Source of the DNA: Syntrophaceae bacterium UBA1062
Lineage (GTDB): Bacteria; Desulfobacterota; Desulfomonilia; UBA1062
Assembly (NCBI GenBank): GCA_002316295.1
Contig: DCDF01000273.1
Location: 1-19,139 of the forward strand
Length of the DNA stretch: 19,139 bases
Direction of reading: 5' to 3'
The translations under genes were made by a program, and so were the position numbers. This document shows, in pieces, positions 8,151 through 16,018 of the stretch (position 1 is its first letter; the number at the start of each line of letters is the position of its first letter). A model generated the notes under the pieces. The model was given only the letters and a program-made list of their open reading frames with translations, ran no database searches and was not told where the DNA came from.

Positions 8151-10013
8151 ATGATATACAACTGGAAAGAGACATACGAGAGCAGGCGTACCGGAGCGAA
8201 AGAGGCACTGTCGAAAATCAAGAAAGGGGCGCGGATTTTCATCGGATCGGCCTGTGGAGAGCCACAGCTTCTGGTGAGAACGCTCATCGACATCGCCCCG
8301 AACCTGGCCGACACCGAAGTCATCCACTTCCTCGATGTCGGCACCACCGAGTATATCGATGAGAAGTTCAACGAGAGCTTCCGCCATAACGCCTTGTTCA
8401 TCGGGTGGAATACGAGAAAGGCCATTCAGGAGGGCCGGGCAGATTACACTCCGATCTTCCTCTCAGAGGTTCCGCTTCTCATGATGAGGGGGAGAATGCC
8501 CATCGATGTGGCCCTGATAACTGTTTCTCCGCCGGATAAAAACGGCTATGTGAGCCTGGGGATCTCCGTGGACATCACCAAGACCGCGGCAGAGGTTGCC
8601 GATTACGTGGTCGCCGAGGTGAATCCCAATATGCCCAGAACGCTGGGAGACAGCTTTCTCCATATGAGCGAGATCGATGCGTTTGTGGAAAACGACATGC
8701 CGCTTCTGGAATTCTACCAGAAAATACCGGGAGATATCACCAGGAGCATAGGCGAGCACATCGCGGAGCTCATCGAAAACGAATCAACACTCCAGATGGG
8801 TGTGGGAAGGATCCCCAACTCCGTCCTCCCCTGCCTGCTCAACAAGCGGGATCTGGGCATCCACACAGAGGCCTTTTCCGACGGGGTCATCGACCTGATC
8901 GAGGCCGGAGTGATCACCTGCAAGAAGAAAACCCTGCATCCGGGAAAGGTCATCGCGAGCTTCTGCATGGGCACGAGGCGTCTGTATGAGTACGTGGACA
9001 ACAATCCGCTCTTCGAGTTCCGCCCGTGCAGGTATGTAAACGACCCCTATGTCATCGCCCAGAACGACAAGATGGTCTCCATCAATGCAGCCCTGACCAT
9101 AGACCTCACCGGCCAGGTCAACTCCGACTCGCTGGGATTCAGGTTCTACAGCGGAATCGGGGGGCAGGTCGACTTCGTTCGCGGATCCTCCCTTTCCAAG
9201 AGGGGAAAATCGATCATGACCCTGCCTTCGACCACCGATGACGGTGCGAAGTCGCGGATCGTGCCCTACTTGGAGCCGGGCAGCGGCGTGACCGTGACCC
9301 GCGGAGATATCCATTACGTGGTCACCGAGTTCGGGGCGGCATACATTCACGGGAAATCCATCAGAGACCGGGCGATGGCTCTTATCAACATAGCGCACCC
9401 CAAGTTCAGGGATGAGCTTCTGGAAGCAGCCAAGAAGCAGGGATATGTTTACAAGGACCAGATCCTTCCGTCGGTTCTGTACCCCAAGGAGTACGAGACG
9501 TACTGGACGGACAACAAGGGGGTCGAGATCTTCTTCAGGCCGGTGAAACCCACAGACGAGAGGGCGATACAGGATCTGATCTATGCCCTTCCCGAGCAGG
9601 ACGTCTACACCCGATTTTTTCAGAACCTCAAATCTTTTTCTCACAAGCTCGCCATGCCCATGGCCGCCATTGACTACAACGACAAGATGGCCGTTGCCGC
9701 AGTCGTGGGGAAGGAAGAGCCGGAAAGCAAGGAGAAGATCGTGGCGGTGGGACGCTATGTCAGAGACCCGAACACCGACTACGCCGAGGTCGCCTTCACG
9801 ACCGATCACAACTGGCAGGATCGGGGAATCGGGTCGTTTCTCCTGCAGTATCTCATCCGGATCGCACGGGAGAAGAACATCAAGGGGTTCACTGCCGACG
9901 TTCTGTCTCAGAATATTCCGATGATGCGGGTCTTCTCGAAGGCCGGGTATCCTCTCAAGACAAGCCTGGAATACGGGGTCTACGAGCTCGAAATACCGTT
10001 TGCCAAGGATTGA
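8151..10013 (+). CDS. bifunctional acetyl-CoA hydrolase/transferase family protein with C-terminal GNAT domain
   Basis: 620 aa fusion. Residues about 1-440 are a family I-like CoA hydrolase/transferase (acetyl-CoA hydrolase, 4-hydroxybutyrate CoA-transferase group): SACGEPQLLV near the N-terminus, HTEAFSDG with the predicted catalytic glutamate E240 that forms the glutamyl-CoA thioester, and the glycine loop GIGGQVD (335-341). From about residue 457 (GVEIFFRPVKPTDE) to the end is a GNAT acyltransferase domain with its acetyl-CoA pyrophosphate-binding turn QDRGIGS (556-562). The first domain exchanges CoA between short acids; the second probably acylates an unknown acceptor, possibly lysines. 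The architecture is known in deltaproteobacteria. The start agrees with the family N-terminus. The gene is alone on this strand and converges on the CBS gene 18 bp away. Confidence 0.93.
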   Translation: MIYNWKETYESRRTGAKEALSKIKKGARIFIGSACGEPQLLVRTLIDIAPNLADTEVIHFLDVGTTEYIDEKFNESFRHNALFIGWNTRKAIQEGRADYTPIFLSEVPLLMMRGRMPIDVALITVSPPDKNGYVSLGISVDITKTAAEVADYVVAEVNPNMPRTLGDSFLHMSEIDAFVENDMPLLEFYQKIPGDITRSIGEHIAELIENESTLQMGVGRIPNSVLPCLLNKRDLGIHTEAFSDGVIDLIEAGVITCKKKTLHPGKVIASFCMGTRRLYEYVDNNPLFEFRPCRYVNDPYVIAQNDKMVSINAALTIDLTGQVNSDSLGFRFYSGIGGQVDFVRGSSLSKRGKSIMTLPSTTDDGAKSRIVPYLEPGSGVTVTRGDIHYVVTEFGAAYIHGKSIRDRAMALINIAHPKFRDELLEAAKKQGYVYKDQILPSVLYPKEYETYWTDNKGVEIFFRPVKPTDERAIQDLIYALPEQDVYTRFFQNLKSFSHKLAMPMAAIDYNDKMAVAAVVGKEEPESKEKIVAVGRYVRDPNTDYAEVAFTTDHNWQDRGIGSFLLQYLIRIAREKNIKGFTADVLSQNIPMMRVFSKAGYPLKTSLEYGVYELEIPFAKD

Positions 10014-10014
10014 C

Positions 10015-10042
10015 ACCGGCCTCCGACAAGCTTACAGCCGGT
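10015..10042. other. small inverted repeat between convergent genes
   Basis: ACCGGC (10015-10020) and GCCGGT (10037-10042) can pair across a 16-base loop that includes the CBS stop codon. There is no T-tract on either side, so it is not a convincing terminator, although it is the only structure between these two convergent genes. Confidence 0.2.
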
Positions 10043-10454
10043 CCTCCTCGAGTCGCCGTATGAGATAGTTCATGAGATCGGATATCGTGATGATTCCGAC
10101 CAGAACACCGTCATCCACCACCGGCAGGCCTCCTATCTTGCGGTTTTCCATGAGCTGCGCGGCATCTGCTATCCCGGTATCGGGATCTACGGTAAGGGGA
10201 TCGGATGTCATGCTTCCCCCTACCTTGAGCTCGTTGAGCACATAATCGTCATAAGACCTCTCATGGAACAGCATGGGGGAATTCAGCGCCTGCCGGATGT
10301 CTCTGTCTGTTATGATCCCCACGACCTTCCCCCGGTCCACTACCGGAATCCTGCGGAACCTTCCCGTATGCATTTTCTCGAGGGCGTCGCGGATCGAATC
10401 ATCCGGTCCCGCCGTGACCGCCCCGGCGGTCATGAGGTCTCTTACCTTGACCAT
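10032..10454 (-). CDS. two-CBS-domain protein
   Basis: 140 aa, consisting almost entirely of a tandem CBS pair (Bateman module). The first repeat runs from MVKVRDLMTAGAV through RIPVVDRGKVVGIITDRDI, the second from SMTSDPLTV through GGLPVVDDGVLVGIITISDL. Such free-standing modules bind adenine nucleotides or related ligands and act as energy or ligand sensors; the partner is unknown. The open frame extends upstream to 10781, but that extension runs through a strong terminator and into the neighbouring gene. The ATG at 10454 has AAGGAG six bases upstream (TAAGGAGCTGATAATG), which decides the start. The C-terminal tail RRLEEDRL is short and charged. Confidence 0.9.
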   Translation of the reverse strand: MVKVRDLMTAGAVTAGPDDSIRDALEKMHTGRFRRIPVVDRGKVVGIITDRDIRQALNSPMLFHERSYDDYVLNELKVGGSMTSDPLTVDPDTGIADAAQLMENRKIGGLPVVDDGVLVGIITISDLMNYLIRRLEEDRL

Positions 10455-10549
10455 TATCAGCTCCTTACCGACACTCTGTATTATCGGAAAGAATATCACA
10501 GACGTGCGGGTACAGGCAAAGAAGTATTCACGGAAATGCGGCGCATATT

Positions 10550-10598
10550 CAGCATAAAAAAAGATCGAGGGTTTTTCCCTCGATCTTTTTTTATGCTG
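10550..10598. terminator. strong bidirectional intrinsic terminator
   Basis: A perfect 22-bp inverted repeat with a 5-base loop. The core is GATCGAGGG-TTTTT-CCCTCGATC, flanked on one arm by seven A and on the other by seven T, so both strands carry a U-tract after the GC stem. It lies 38 bp after the stop of the Fn3 protein gene (minus strand) and about 95 bp before the CBS start, and so separates the two minus-strand genes. Confidence 0.85.
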
Positions 10599-10635
10599 CC
10601 GGATCGCCCGGCTCGTTTGCTTCAGGTGACAGTCG

Positions 10636-11823
10636 TCAGAAGCCCGCGGTCTGGATAAAACATCCGCCGCCTCCGCCTCCCCCGCCGCCTGCCGGTGCAT
10701 CGTCCTGCTCTCCGGATACCACTTTGAAGGTGCCGAGCTCATCCGTGGAGAAGCTGACCTTGCCGTCAGCGGCCGTGGCATCTCCCACCTTGACCCAGGT
10801 ATCGTCGGTGGCGTCGTAGCGCTGCACGGTCGGGTTCGGCTTATCGTAATCCACGGTTATGACGGCCGGCTCGGTCAGCACGAGCCCGAACGGCAGGATA
10901 TCGAACAGAAGGGCGTCATCCCCGGTTTCCACCGCCGATATCGCCTCAGGGATCACATTCCCGATTCCGATGGGGACAATCCTGATCAGTGCATTGGCCG
11001 GAAGGTCGATCTTGATGCCGAACATCTGATCCGCAAGCTCCATGAAAGAACCCGGTTCATAGTCGCCAATGACCGTGAGCTGCTCGGTGACTGAGACCCT
11101 GACCCGATACACGAGGGCTGAATCCTCATCGAGAACGTTGTAGAGATATGCTCCAGTGGCCTGCGGCGTAATGGAGTTGCCCGCCGGCGCCGGGAATGCG
11201 TCAGTGAGCGGCACGATGGAATAGCGGCCATCGGGATTGACCGAGGAGAAATCGATGACTTCGCCCACCTCTCCGATGACGTCTTTCAGCACATTGTCGG
11301 CATAAGGATAATGATTGGGATCTACCGGCGATGTGCCCGCCATGTATTCCACGAGGTTCACCACACCGTCGCCGTCATCGTCCATGAGGGAATCCAGAGG
11401 GTTCACGGAATCGAATCCCCAGAGGTCTTCATAGTAATCCGGTATGCCGTCCATATCCGAATCCGGAAGGCTCGGATCAGGCGCGATGGGGTCGTCCGGA
11501 TCGTTCACCGCGTCCCCCGGGATCAGGATAGAGGCCTCGTTGGAAAAGGCGCTCTCATTACCCGAGACATCATAGGCGGTCACGGCAAAGTAATAGGTAT
11601 ATCCGTTGGCGAGGCTGCTGATATCCGCGCCGGTGGTGTTTCCGACGTCAAGGACGTTGGCGTATGTCCCGCTACGCGTCCCATAATAGACCTTATATCC
11701 GCCAAGGTCCGACTCGCTGTTTGCATTCCAGTTCACCCTCACGGTCGCACCGTAGGCAAAACCCGCCATAACCACGAGCGCCGCAACAAAAATCATGGTT
11801 GTAAATATTTTTGTCAGCTTCAT
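10636..11823 (-). CDS. secreted fibronectin type III / calcium-loop protein with poly-Gly-Cys C-terminal tail
   Basis: 395 aa. Residues 1-25 are a signal peptide (basic MKLTK, hydrophobic core, likely cut after AYG). Residues about 27-100 form one fibronectin type III domain (VNWNANSESDLGGYKVYYG to YYFAVTAYDVSGNESAFSNE). An Asp/Pro-rich linker leads to two thrombospondin-3/EF-hand-like loops, DSDMDGIPDYYED (121-133) and DDDGDGVVNLVEY (148-160), that should bind calcium. The rest (170-370) is beta-rich and of no family I can name firmly. It ends with nine glycines and CFIQTAGF (388-395). Related Gly-rich tails with CFIATAA occur in deltaproteobacterial surface proteins. It is likely exported and surface-attached, perhaps adhesive. 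No Shine-Dalgarno sequence is evident; a 7-bp hairpin ends four bases before the ATG. Confidence 0.88.
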   Translation of the reverse strand: MKLTKIFTTMIFVAALVVMAGFAYGATVRVNWNANSESDLGGYKVYYGTRSGTYANVLDVGNTTGADISSLANGYTYYFAVTAYDVSGNESAFSNEASILIPGDAVNDPDDPIAPDPSLPDSDMDGIPDYYEDLWGFDSVNPLDSLMDDDGDGVVNLVEYMAGTSPVDPNHYPYADNVLKDVIGEVGEVIDFSSVNPDGRYSIVPLTDAFPAPAGNSITPQATGAYLYNVLDEDSALVYRVRVSVTEQLTVIGDYEPGSFMELADQMFGIKIDLPANALIRIVPIGIGNVIPEAISAVETGDDALLFDILPFGLVLTEPAVITVDYDKPNPTVQRYDATDDTWVKVGDATAADGKVSFSTDELGTFKVVSGEQDDAPAGGGGGGGGGCFIQTAGF

Positions 11824-11825
11824 GC

Positions 11826-11846
11826 CGGGTCTGTTCTCAAGACCCG
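11826..11846 (-). promoter_or_regulatory. hairpin immediately upstream of the Fn3 gene start
   Basis: CGGGTCT and AGACCCG form a perfect 7-bp stem with a 7-base loop (11833-11839) that ends two bases before the ATG at 11823. It occupies the position of a ribosome binding site, and no AGGAGG-like sequence is visible there. It could influence translation initiation, but no function is known. Confidence 0.35.
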
Positions 11847-11899
11847 TGCCATGATTTTTGATATGTGTTTTCTATAACTTAGAATCTGTCTCCAATGAA

Positions 11900-11909
11900 T
11901 GACCGGTCA
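11900..11909. promoter_or_regulatory. palindrome TGACCGGTCA, possible operator
   Basis: A perfect 10-bp palindrome about 77 bp upstream of the Fn3 protein start. Its symmetry and place suit a dimeric repressor such as a TetR-type protein, but no regulator is encoded nearby and a 10-bp palindrome can arise by chance. Confidence 0.25.
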
Positions 11910-12054
11910 AAAACAGTAACATGGATTACAATATCGTACATTGTCTGAAGGCATTTTTCCGGCATCTGGCGGCTCTGAACCGGACATATTCTCCCCGGAC
12001 GGGATGGATACATCGACGCATCTTCTCAGGCAGGTCTTGAGAATGAAATGGATA

Positions 12055-12080
12055 CGGGGAGGCGTGATGCCGCCTCCCCG
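12055..12080 (-). terminator. probable terminator after secF
   Basis: CGGGGAGGCG and CGCCTCCCCG form a perfect 10-bp GC-rich stem with a 6-base loop, starting five bases past the secF stop codon. On the minus strand it is followed by TATCCATTTCATTC, a poor T-tract, so termination may be incomplete or assisted. Confidence 0.65.
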
Positions 12081-12085
12081 ACGTG

Positions 12086-12985
12086 CTATTTCTTCGTTCG
12101 ACTGAAGAGCAGGAGGATGGGACTCGCGATGAAAATAGAGGAATAGGTGCCCACGATGAGCCCCACCATGATGGCGAAGGCAAAGTTGTTGATCACGCTC
12201 CCGCCGAACAGGAAGAGCGCCAGCACCACGAACAGGGTCGTCGAGGAGGTGATCAGGGTCCGGCTCAAGGTCTGGGAGATGCTGCTGTCCAGCAGGGAGG
12301 GATAGTCGAACGGCCCCGTTGCCTTCTTGATATTCTCCCGGATGCGGTCAAAGATGATGATGGTATCGTTCAGAGAATACCCAATGACGGTAAGGAACGC
12401 CGCAATGACGGGCAGTGATATCTCCCTGCCCGTGATGGAGAACATCCCCACCGTGATGATCACGTCGTGGGTAAGGGCGAGGATGGCGGCCACGGAGTAA
12501 CTGATCTTGAACCTCCACCAGATATAGATGAGGAGGCCGATCCCTGCATAGAACAGGGAAAGAAACCCCTTCTGCTTCAGGTCCTGGCTCACGGCGGCGC
12601 CAACCACGTCGACCCTCCGAATGTCCACGGTTTCCTCTCCGAAAGTGCTCTTCAGCGCGCCTTCGATCTGTTGCGCGGCCTCGCCTCCGGTATCTCCCTC
12701 AGCAGGGGTCCGGATGAGAAACTCGTTGTCTCTATCTTCGCCGATGCTCTGGATCGCGGCACCGGCGAGCCCGATAGGATCGATAGCGGATCTCACCTCA
12801 TCGGTCTTGACCGTTTTGGAGAAGGCCACCTGGATCTCGGTCCCGCCGGTGAAGTCGGTCCCGTAGTTCAGGCCTCGAACGAAGAGGGCGGCGATGCTGA
12901 TGATGATGAGTGCCGCCGAGAGGGCGAAGGCAGCCTTCCGGTATTTCATGAAATCTATCTGGGTTCCTGGTCGTATGATATCCAT
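12086..12985 (-). CDS. secF: protein translocase subunit SecF
   Basis: 299 aa, the usual size. SecF is an inner-membrane protein with six helices that, with SecD, uses the proton gradient to pull exported proteins out of SecYEG on the periplasmic side. Visible: first helix AAFALSAALIIISIAALFV, the periplasmic GTDFTGGTEIQV motif, and the conserved membrane segment SLNDTIIIFDRIREN. Further along is SISQTLSRTLITSSTTLFVVLALFLFGG. It starts at an ATG with AGGAGG upstream and lies 9 bp after secD. It is the last gene of the operon, with a GC hairpin just after the stop. Confidence 0.97.
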   Translation of the reverse strand: MDIIRPGTQIDFMKYRKAAFALSAALIIISIAALFVRGLNYGTDFTGGTEIQVAFSKTVKTDEVRSAIDPIGLAGAAIQSIGEDRDNEFLIRTPAEGDTGGEAAQQIEGALKSTFGEETVDIRRVDVVGAAVSQDLKQKGFLSLFYAGIGLLIYIWWRFKISYSVAAILALTHDVIITVGMFSITGREISLPVIAAFLTVIGYSLNDTIIIFDRIRENIKKATGPFDYPSLLDSSISQTLSRTLITSSTTLFVVLALFLFGGSVINNFAFAIMVGLIVGTYSSIFIASPILLLFSRTKK

Positions 12986-12994
12986 GGCCGCCTC

Positions 12995-14569
12995 CTAAAT
13001 GCTGATCCGTTCGATCTTCTGATAGTTCACCAGCCATTCCTGAATCCACCGGCACAAAACCAGGGCGGTGAACAGCGAGGCAACGATACCGATGGAGAGC
13101 GTCACAGCGAATCCCTGTACCGGGCCCGTTCCGAACTGGAACAGCACGATGGCGGCGATAAGGGTCGTGATATTGGCGTCCAGGATCGCAGGCAGAGCGT
13201 TCTTATAACCCGCCTCGACCGCCATCTTCGCGGTCCTTCCCAGCCTGAGCTCCTCCTTGATGCGTTCATAGACGAGCACATTCGCGTCCACGGCCATGCC
13301 GATGGTGAGCACGATGCCCCCCAGTCCGGGCAGGGTCAGGGTCGCACCGAGCACGGCGAGCGCCCCCAGGATGAGAACAATGTTGGCGATCAGTGCGAGG
13401 TCGGCAATCAGGCCGGAGAACTTGTAGTAAACTATCATGAAGGCAACGACCACCAGGCCGCCTATGATCATGGAAAGGAAACCCTGATAGATGGAATCCT
13501 GCCCCAGAGACGGGCCCACAGTCCGCTCTTCCAGGATATCGACAGGGGCGGGCAGTGACCCCGCACGCAGGATGATGGCCAGATCGCTCGCCTCCTCATC
13601 GGTGAAATTCCCTTCGATGATGGCCCTTCCACCGGCGATCGCCTCTCTGATCACCGGGGCGGAATACACCTTACCGTCGAGGAGAATCGCCAGACGTTTG
13701 CCCACGTTCTCGCTGGTTACCCGTTCGAAAATCCTCCCTCCCTGCCGGCTGAAGGATATCTCCACATACGGCTGATTGTATGTCGACTGTATCCTCACAC
13801 GTGCGTCATCCAGGAGATCACCGGTCATGACCGCCCGCTGTTTGAGGAGAATGGGCTGGTTGCCGTCCTTCATATACGCGACGTAGCTGCCCGAAGGGGT
13901 ATCGCCCCTCAGGGCATCCTGAACCGATCGCTCCTCATCGACCAGCTTGAACTCGAGGATGGCGGTATTTTTGAGAAGCGCCTTGGCCCTTTCCGGATCT
14001 GTCACCCCGGGCAGCTGGAGCACGATTCTATCATTTCCCTGGGGGATGATGGAAGGTTCGCTCACCCCGAACTGGTCGATCCTGTTCCTGACTGTCTCCA
14101 GGGCCTGCTCGACCGCCTGGGTGCGTATGGTGGAGGCTTCATCCGCGGAAATCTGATAATTCACCGTCATGGTACCGCCCGCGGTCGATCGGTTCGCCTC
14201 TCTCAGATACGGATAAGAATCCGTTATGAGCTTGCCGAGCTTGGCATAGTCATCCGGCACCCTCAGCACCACCTGGAGAATCTCCGGCGATTCAGCGCTC
14301 ACGGAACTGTAGTGGATACGCTCGTTGATCATCTGGCTCTTCAGATCAGATGCAACGCTGTTCAACCTGCTCTCAACCGCTTTGTCCGTCACAACCCTGA
14401 GGACCAGATGGATTCCCCCCTGAAGATCGAGGCCGAGCCTGATCTTTTCCTTGGGGCCTATCCAGCCCTCCGGCACCTCCTTGCTCCCGAAGAAAGACGG
14501 TGCTGCAAACAGGGTTCCTACGATGAGAACCGCCAGAATCAGCAACCCTTTCAACTTGAAACTATCCAT
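12995..14569 (-). CDS. secD: protein translocase subunit SecD
   Basis: 524 aa, somewhat shorter than E. coli SecD (615) and typical for many other bacteria. After the first helix (LLILAVLIVGTLFAAPSFF) comes the conserved GLDLQGGIHLVLRV. The large periplasmic P1 domain contains NRIDQFGVSEPSIIPQG and RIVLQLPGV, and then LLDGKVYSAPVI and EASDLAIILRAGSLPAPV. The membrane part has MAVDANVLVYERIKEELR with the conserved Asp of the proton path. SecD acts with SecF and YajC in the SecYEG holotranslocon. The gene lies 14 bp after yajC; its ribosome site is GGGGG-rich and weak, consistent with operon translation. Confidence 0.97.
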   Translation of the reverse strand: MDSFKLKGLLILAVLIVGTLFAAPSFFGSKEVPEGWIGPKEKIRLGLDLQGGIHLVLRVVTDKAVESRLNSVASDLKSQMINERIHYSSVSAESPEILQVVLRVPDDYAKLGKLITDSYPYLREANRSTAGGTMTVNYQISADEASTIRTQAVEQALETVRNRIDQFGVSEPSIIPQGNDRIVLQLPGVTDPERAKALLKNTAILEFKLVDEERSVQDALRGDTPSGSYVAYMKDGNQPILLKQRAVMTGDLLDDARVRIQSTYNQPYVEISFSRQGGRIFERVTSENVGKRLAILLDGKVYSAPVIREAIAGGRAIIEGNFTDEEASDLAIILRAGSLPAPVDILEERTVGPSLGQDSIYQGFLSMIIGGLVVVAFMIVYYKFSGLIADLALIANIVLILGALAVLGATLTLPGLGGIVLTIGMAVDANVLVYERIKEELRLGRTAKMAVEAGYKNALPAILDANITTLIAAIVLFQFGTGPVQGFAVTLSIGIVASLFTALVLCRWIQEWLVNYQKIERISI

Positions 14570-14583
14570 TCCAACCCCCGAGC

Positions 14584-14910
14584 TTACTTTTTCGTCTGCG
14601 GCTGTTCAGTGCCTTTTTTCTGTGCGATGAACTCGCGCGAAACCTTGATCTTCATCTTTTCTCCCACCTCGAGGGTGAGCACCTGATCGGCGATGCCCAC
14701 GACCTTCCCGTGGATGCCGCCGCTCGTGATGACCTCATCGCCCCTGGTGATGCTTTCGAGCATCTGCCGGTGCTGCTTCGCCTTCTTCTGCTGAGGCATG
14801 ATCAGGAGGAAATAGAAAACGACGAAAATGAGTATGAGCGGGGCCAGGCTCATGAATATCCCCATGGTATCTCCTCCGGCGCCTCCGGCTGCGTAGGCTA
14901 CACTAATCAT
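14584..14910 (-). CDS. yajC: preprotein translocase subunit YajC
   Basis: 108 aa. A single N-terminal membrane helix (about 19-39, PLILIFVVFYFLLIMPQQKK) is followed by a basic segment and the conserved cytosolic GDEVITSGGIHGKVVGI and VLTLEVGEKMKIKVSREFI. YajC is the small accessory partner of SecDF. The ATG overlaps the last codons of tgt by 8 bp. The AAGGAG ribosome site is formed by the Lys-Glu codons near the end of tgt, which points to translational coupling. A lysine-rich tail (KKGTEQPQTKK) ends the protein. Confidence 0.96.
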   Translation of the reverse strand: MISVAYAAGGAGGDTMGIFMSLAPLILIFVVFYFLLIMPQQKKAKQHRQMLESITRGDEVITSGGIHGKVVGIADQVLTLEVGEKMKIKVSREFIAQKKGTEQPQTKK

Positions 14911-16018
14911 TATATATCTCCTTTATTTGTTTTCTTAATTCATCAAAATTTTTCTCACCTATGGAATGCCGTATATCAGACATTAATTCAAGATAGAAAT
15001 ATAAATTATGGATTGTGCTGAGAACAGAGCCGAGGATCTCCCGGGACATATAGAGATGCCGCAGGTACGCGAGAGAAAAATTCCTGCAGGTATAGCATCG
15101 GCAGTCTTCGTCAGGGGGGTTCGGGTCTTGACGGTAACGCGCCTGCTTGACGGTTATCCTGCCCTTGCGGGTAAAGAGCATTCCGTTGCGGGCATTTCTC
15201 GTCGGGAGAACGCAGTCGAACATATCGATCCCCCTGGCCACCGCCTCCACGATATCCTTCGGCGTACCTACTCCCATGAGGTATCTGGGCCTGTCCTGAG
15301 GAAGGTGCGGCATGGTCGAGTCGAGAACATCCATCATGAGATCATGCCCTTCCCCCACTGACAGGCCGCCGATGGCTATACCGTCGAACGCTTCAGACGA
15401 TATCTCATGGGCGCTGCGGACTCTCAGGTCGGGGTACACCCCACCCTGCACGATTCCGAAGAGTGCCGATGATCCGCGCCTGGCCGCCAGCGATCTCCTC
15501 GCCCACAACCCAGTCCTCTGAACCGAGGCGTTCACATACTCCCGTGTGCTCGGATACGCCACGCACTCATCGAGGCACATCATGATATCTGCGCCGAGAT
15601 CTTCCTGAATTTCTATGGCCTTCTCGGGAGTCAGAAAATGCCGCGAGCCGTCCAGATGAGATGAGAACTCGAGCCCTTCATCGGTTATCTTCATGAGTTT
15701 CGCCAGACTGAAGGCCTGATATCCTCCGCTGTCGGTAAGGATGGGTCCGTTCCACGCCATAAACGTGTGAAGCCCGCCGAGCGATGCTATGAGCTTTTCT
15801 CCGGGTCTCATATGAAGATGGTAAGTGTTGGAGAGAATGATCCGGGCGCCGAGGCCTTTCAGCATGTCCGGGCTTACCGCCTTCACGGTCGCCTGGGTTC
15901 CCACCGGCATGAATACCGGGGTTTCGACCGAGCCGTGCCGGGTGTGAAATTCTCCGCGCCGGGCGTGATCTTCGGTGGAGACCAGATCGAATTTAAATGA
16001 TGAACATTGCATCGCCAT
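14903..16018 (-). CDS. tgt: queuine/preQ1 tRNA-guanine transglycosylase
   Basis: 371 aa from the chosen ATG (E. coli Tgt has 375). It exchanges G34 of GUN-anticodon tRNAs (Asp, Asn, His, Tyr) for preQ1, the first tRNA step of queuosine synthesis. Motifs: VFMPVGTQATVK, the substrate-binding LTDSGGYQAFS, GIVQGGVY, the nucleophilic Asp in MFDCVLPTRNARNG, and the zinc site CRCYTC with a downstream His. The open frame reaches a TTG at 16078, but that region is the end of queA in another frame. The family N-terminus fits MAMQCSSFKFDLV, so the start is ATG 16018 (or 16012), overlapping queA by 20-26 bp. No Shine-Dalgarno sequence is seen. The tRNA-Asp(GTC) in this window is a natural substrate. Confidence 0.95.
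   Translation of the reverse strand: MAMQCSSFKFDLVSTEDHARRGEFHTRHGSVETPVFMPVGTQATVKAVSPDMLKGLGARIILSNTYHLHMRPGEKLIASLGGLHTFMAWNGPILTDSGGYQAFSLAKLMKITDEGLEFSSHLDGSRHFLTPEKAIEIQEDLGADIMMCLDECVAYPSTREYVNASVQRTGLWARRSLAARRGSSALFGIVQGGVYPDLRVRSAHEISSEAFDGIAIGGLSVGEGHDLMMDVLDSTMPHLPQDRPRYLMGVGTPKDIVEAVARGIDMFDCVLPTRNARNGMLFTRKGRITVKQARYRQDPNPPDEDCRCYTCRNFSLAYLRHLYMSREILGSVLSTIHNLYFYLELMSDIRHSIGEKNFDELRKQIKEIYND

Noticed and set aside
8784..10016. 410-codon open frame on the minus strand
   Set aside because: Fully antisense to the CoA-transferase-GNAT gene; rich in His, Asp and Val with no domain pattern.
10455..10781. N-terminal extension of the CBS protein
   Set aside because: It would translate through a strong terminator and overlap the Fn3 gene; the ATG at 10454 has a good ribosome site.
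12467..13558. 363-codon open frame on the plus strand
   Set aside because: Antisense to secD/secF, low-complexity Gly/Asp/Glu/His sequence without a family signature.
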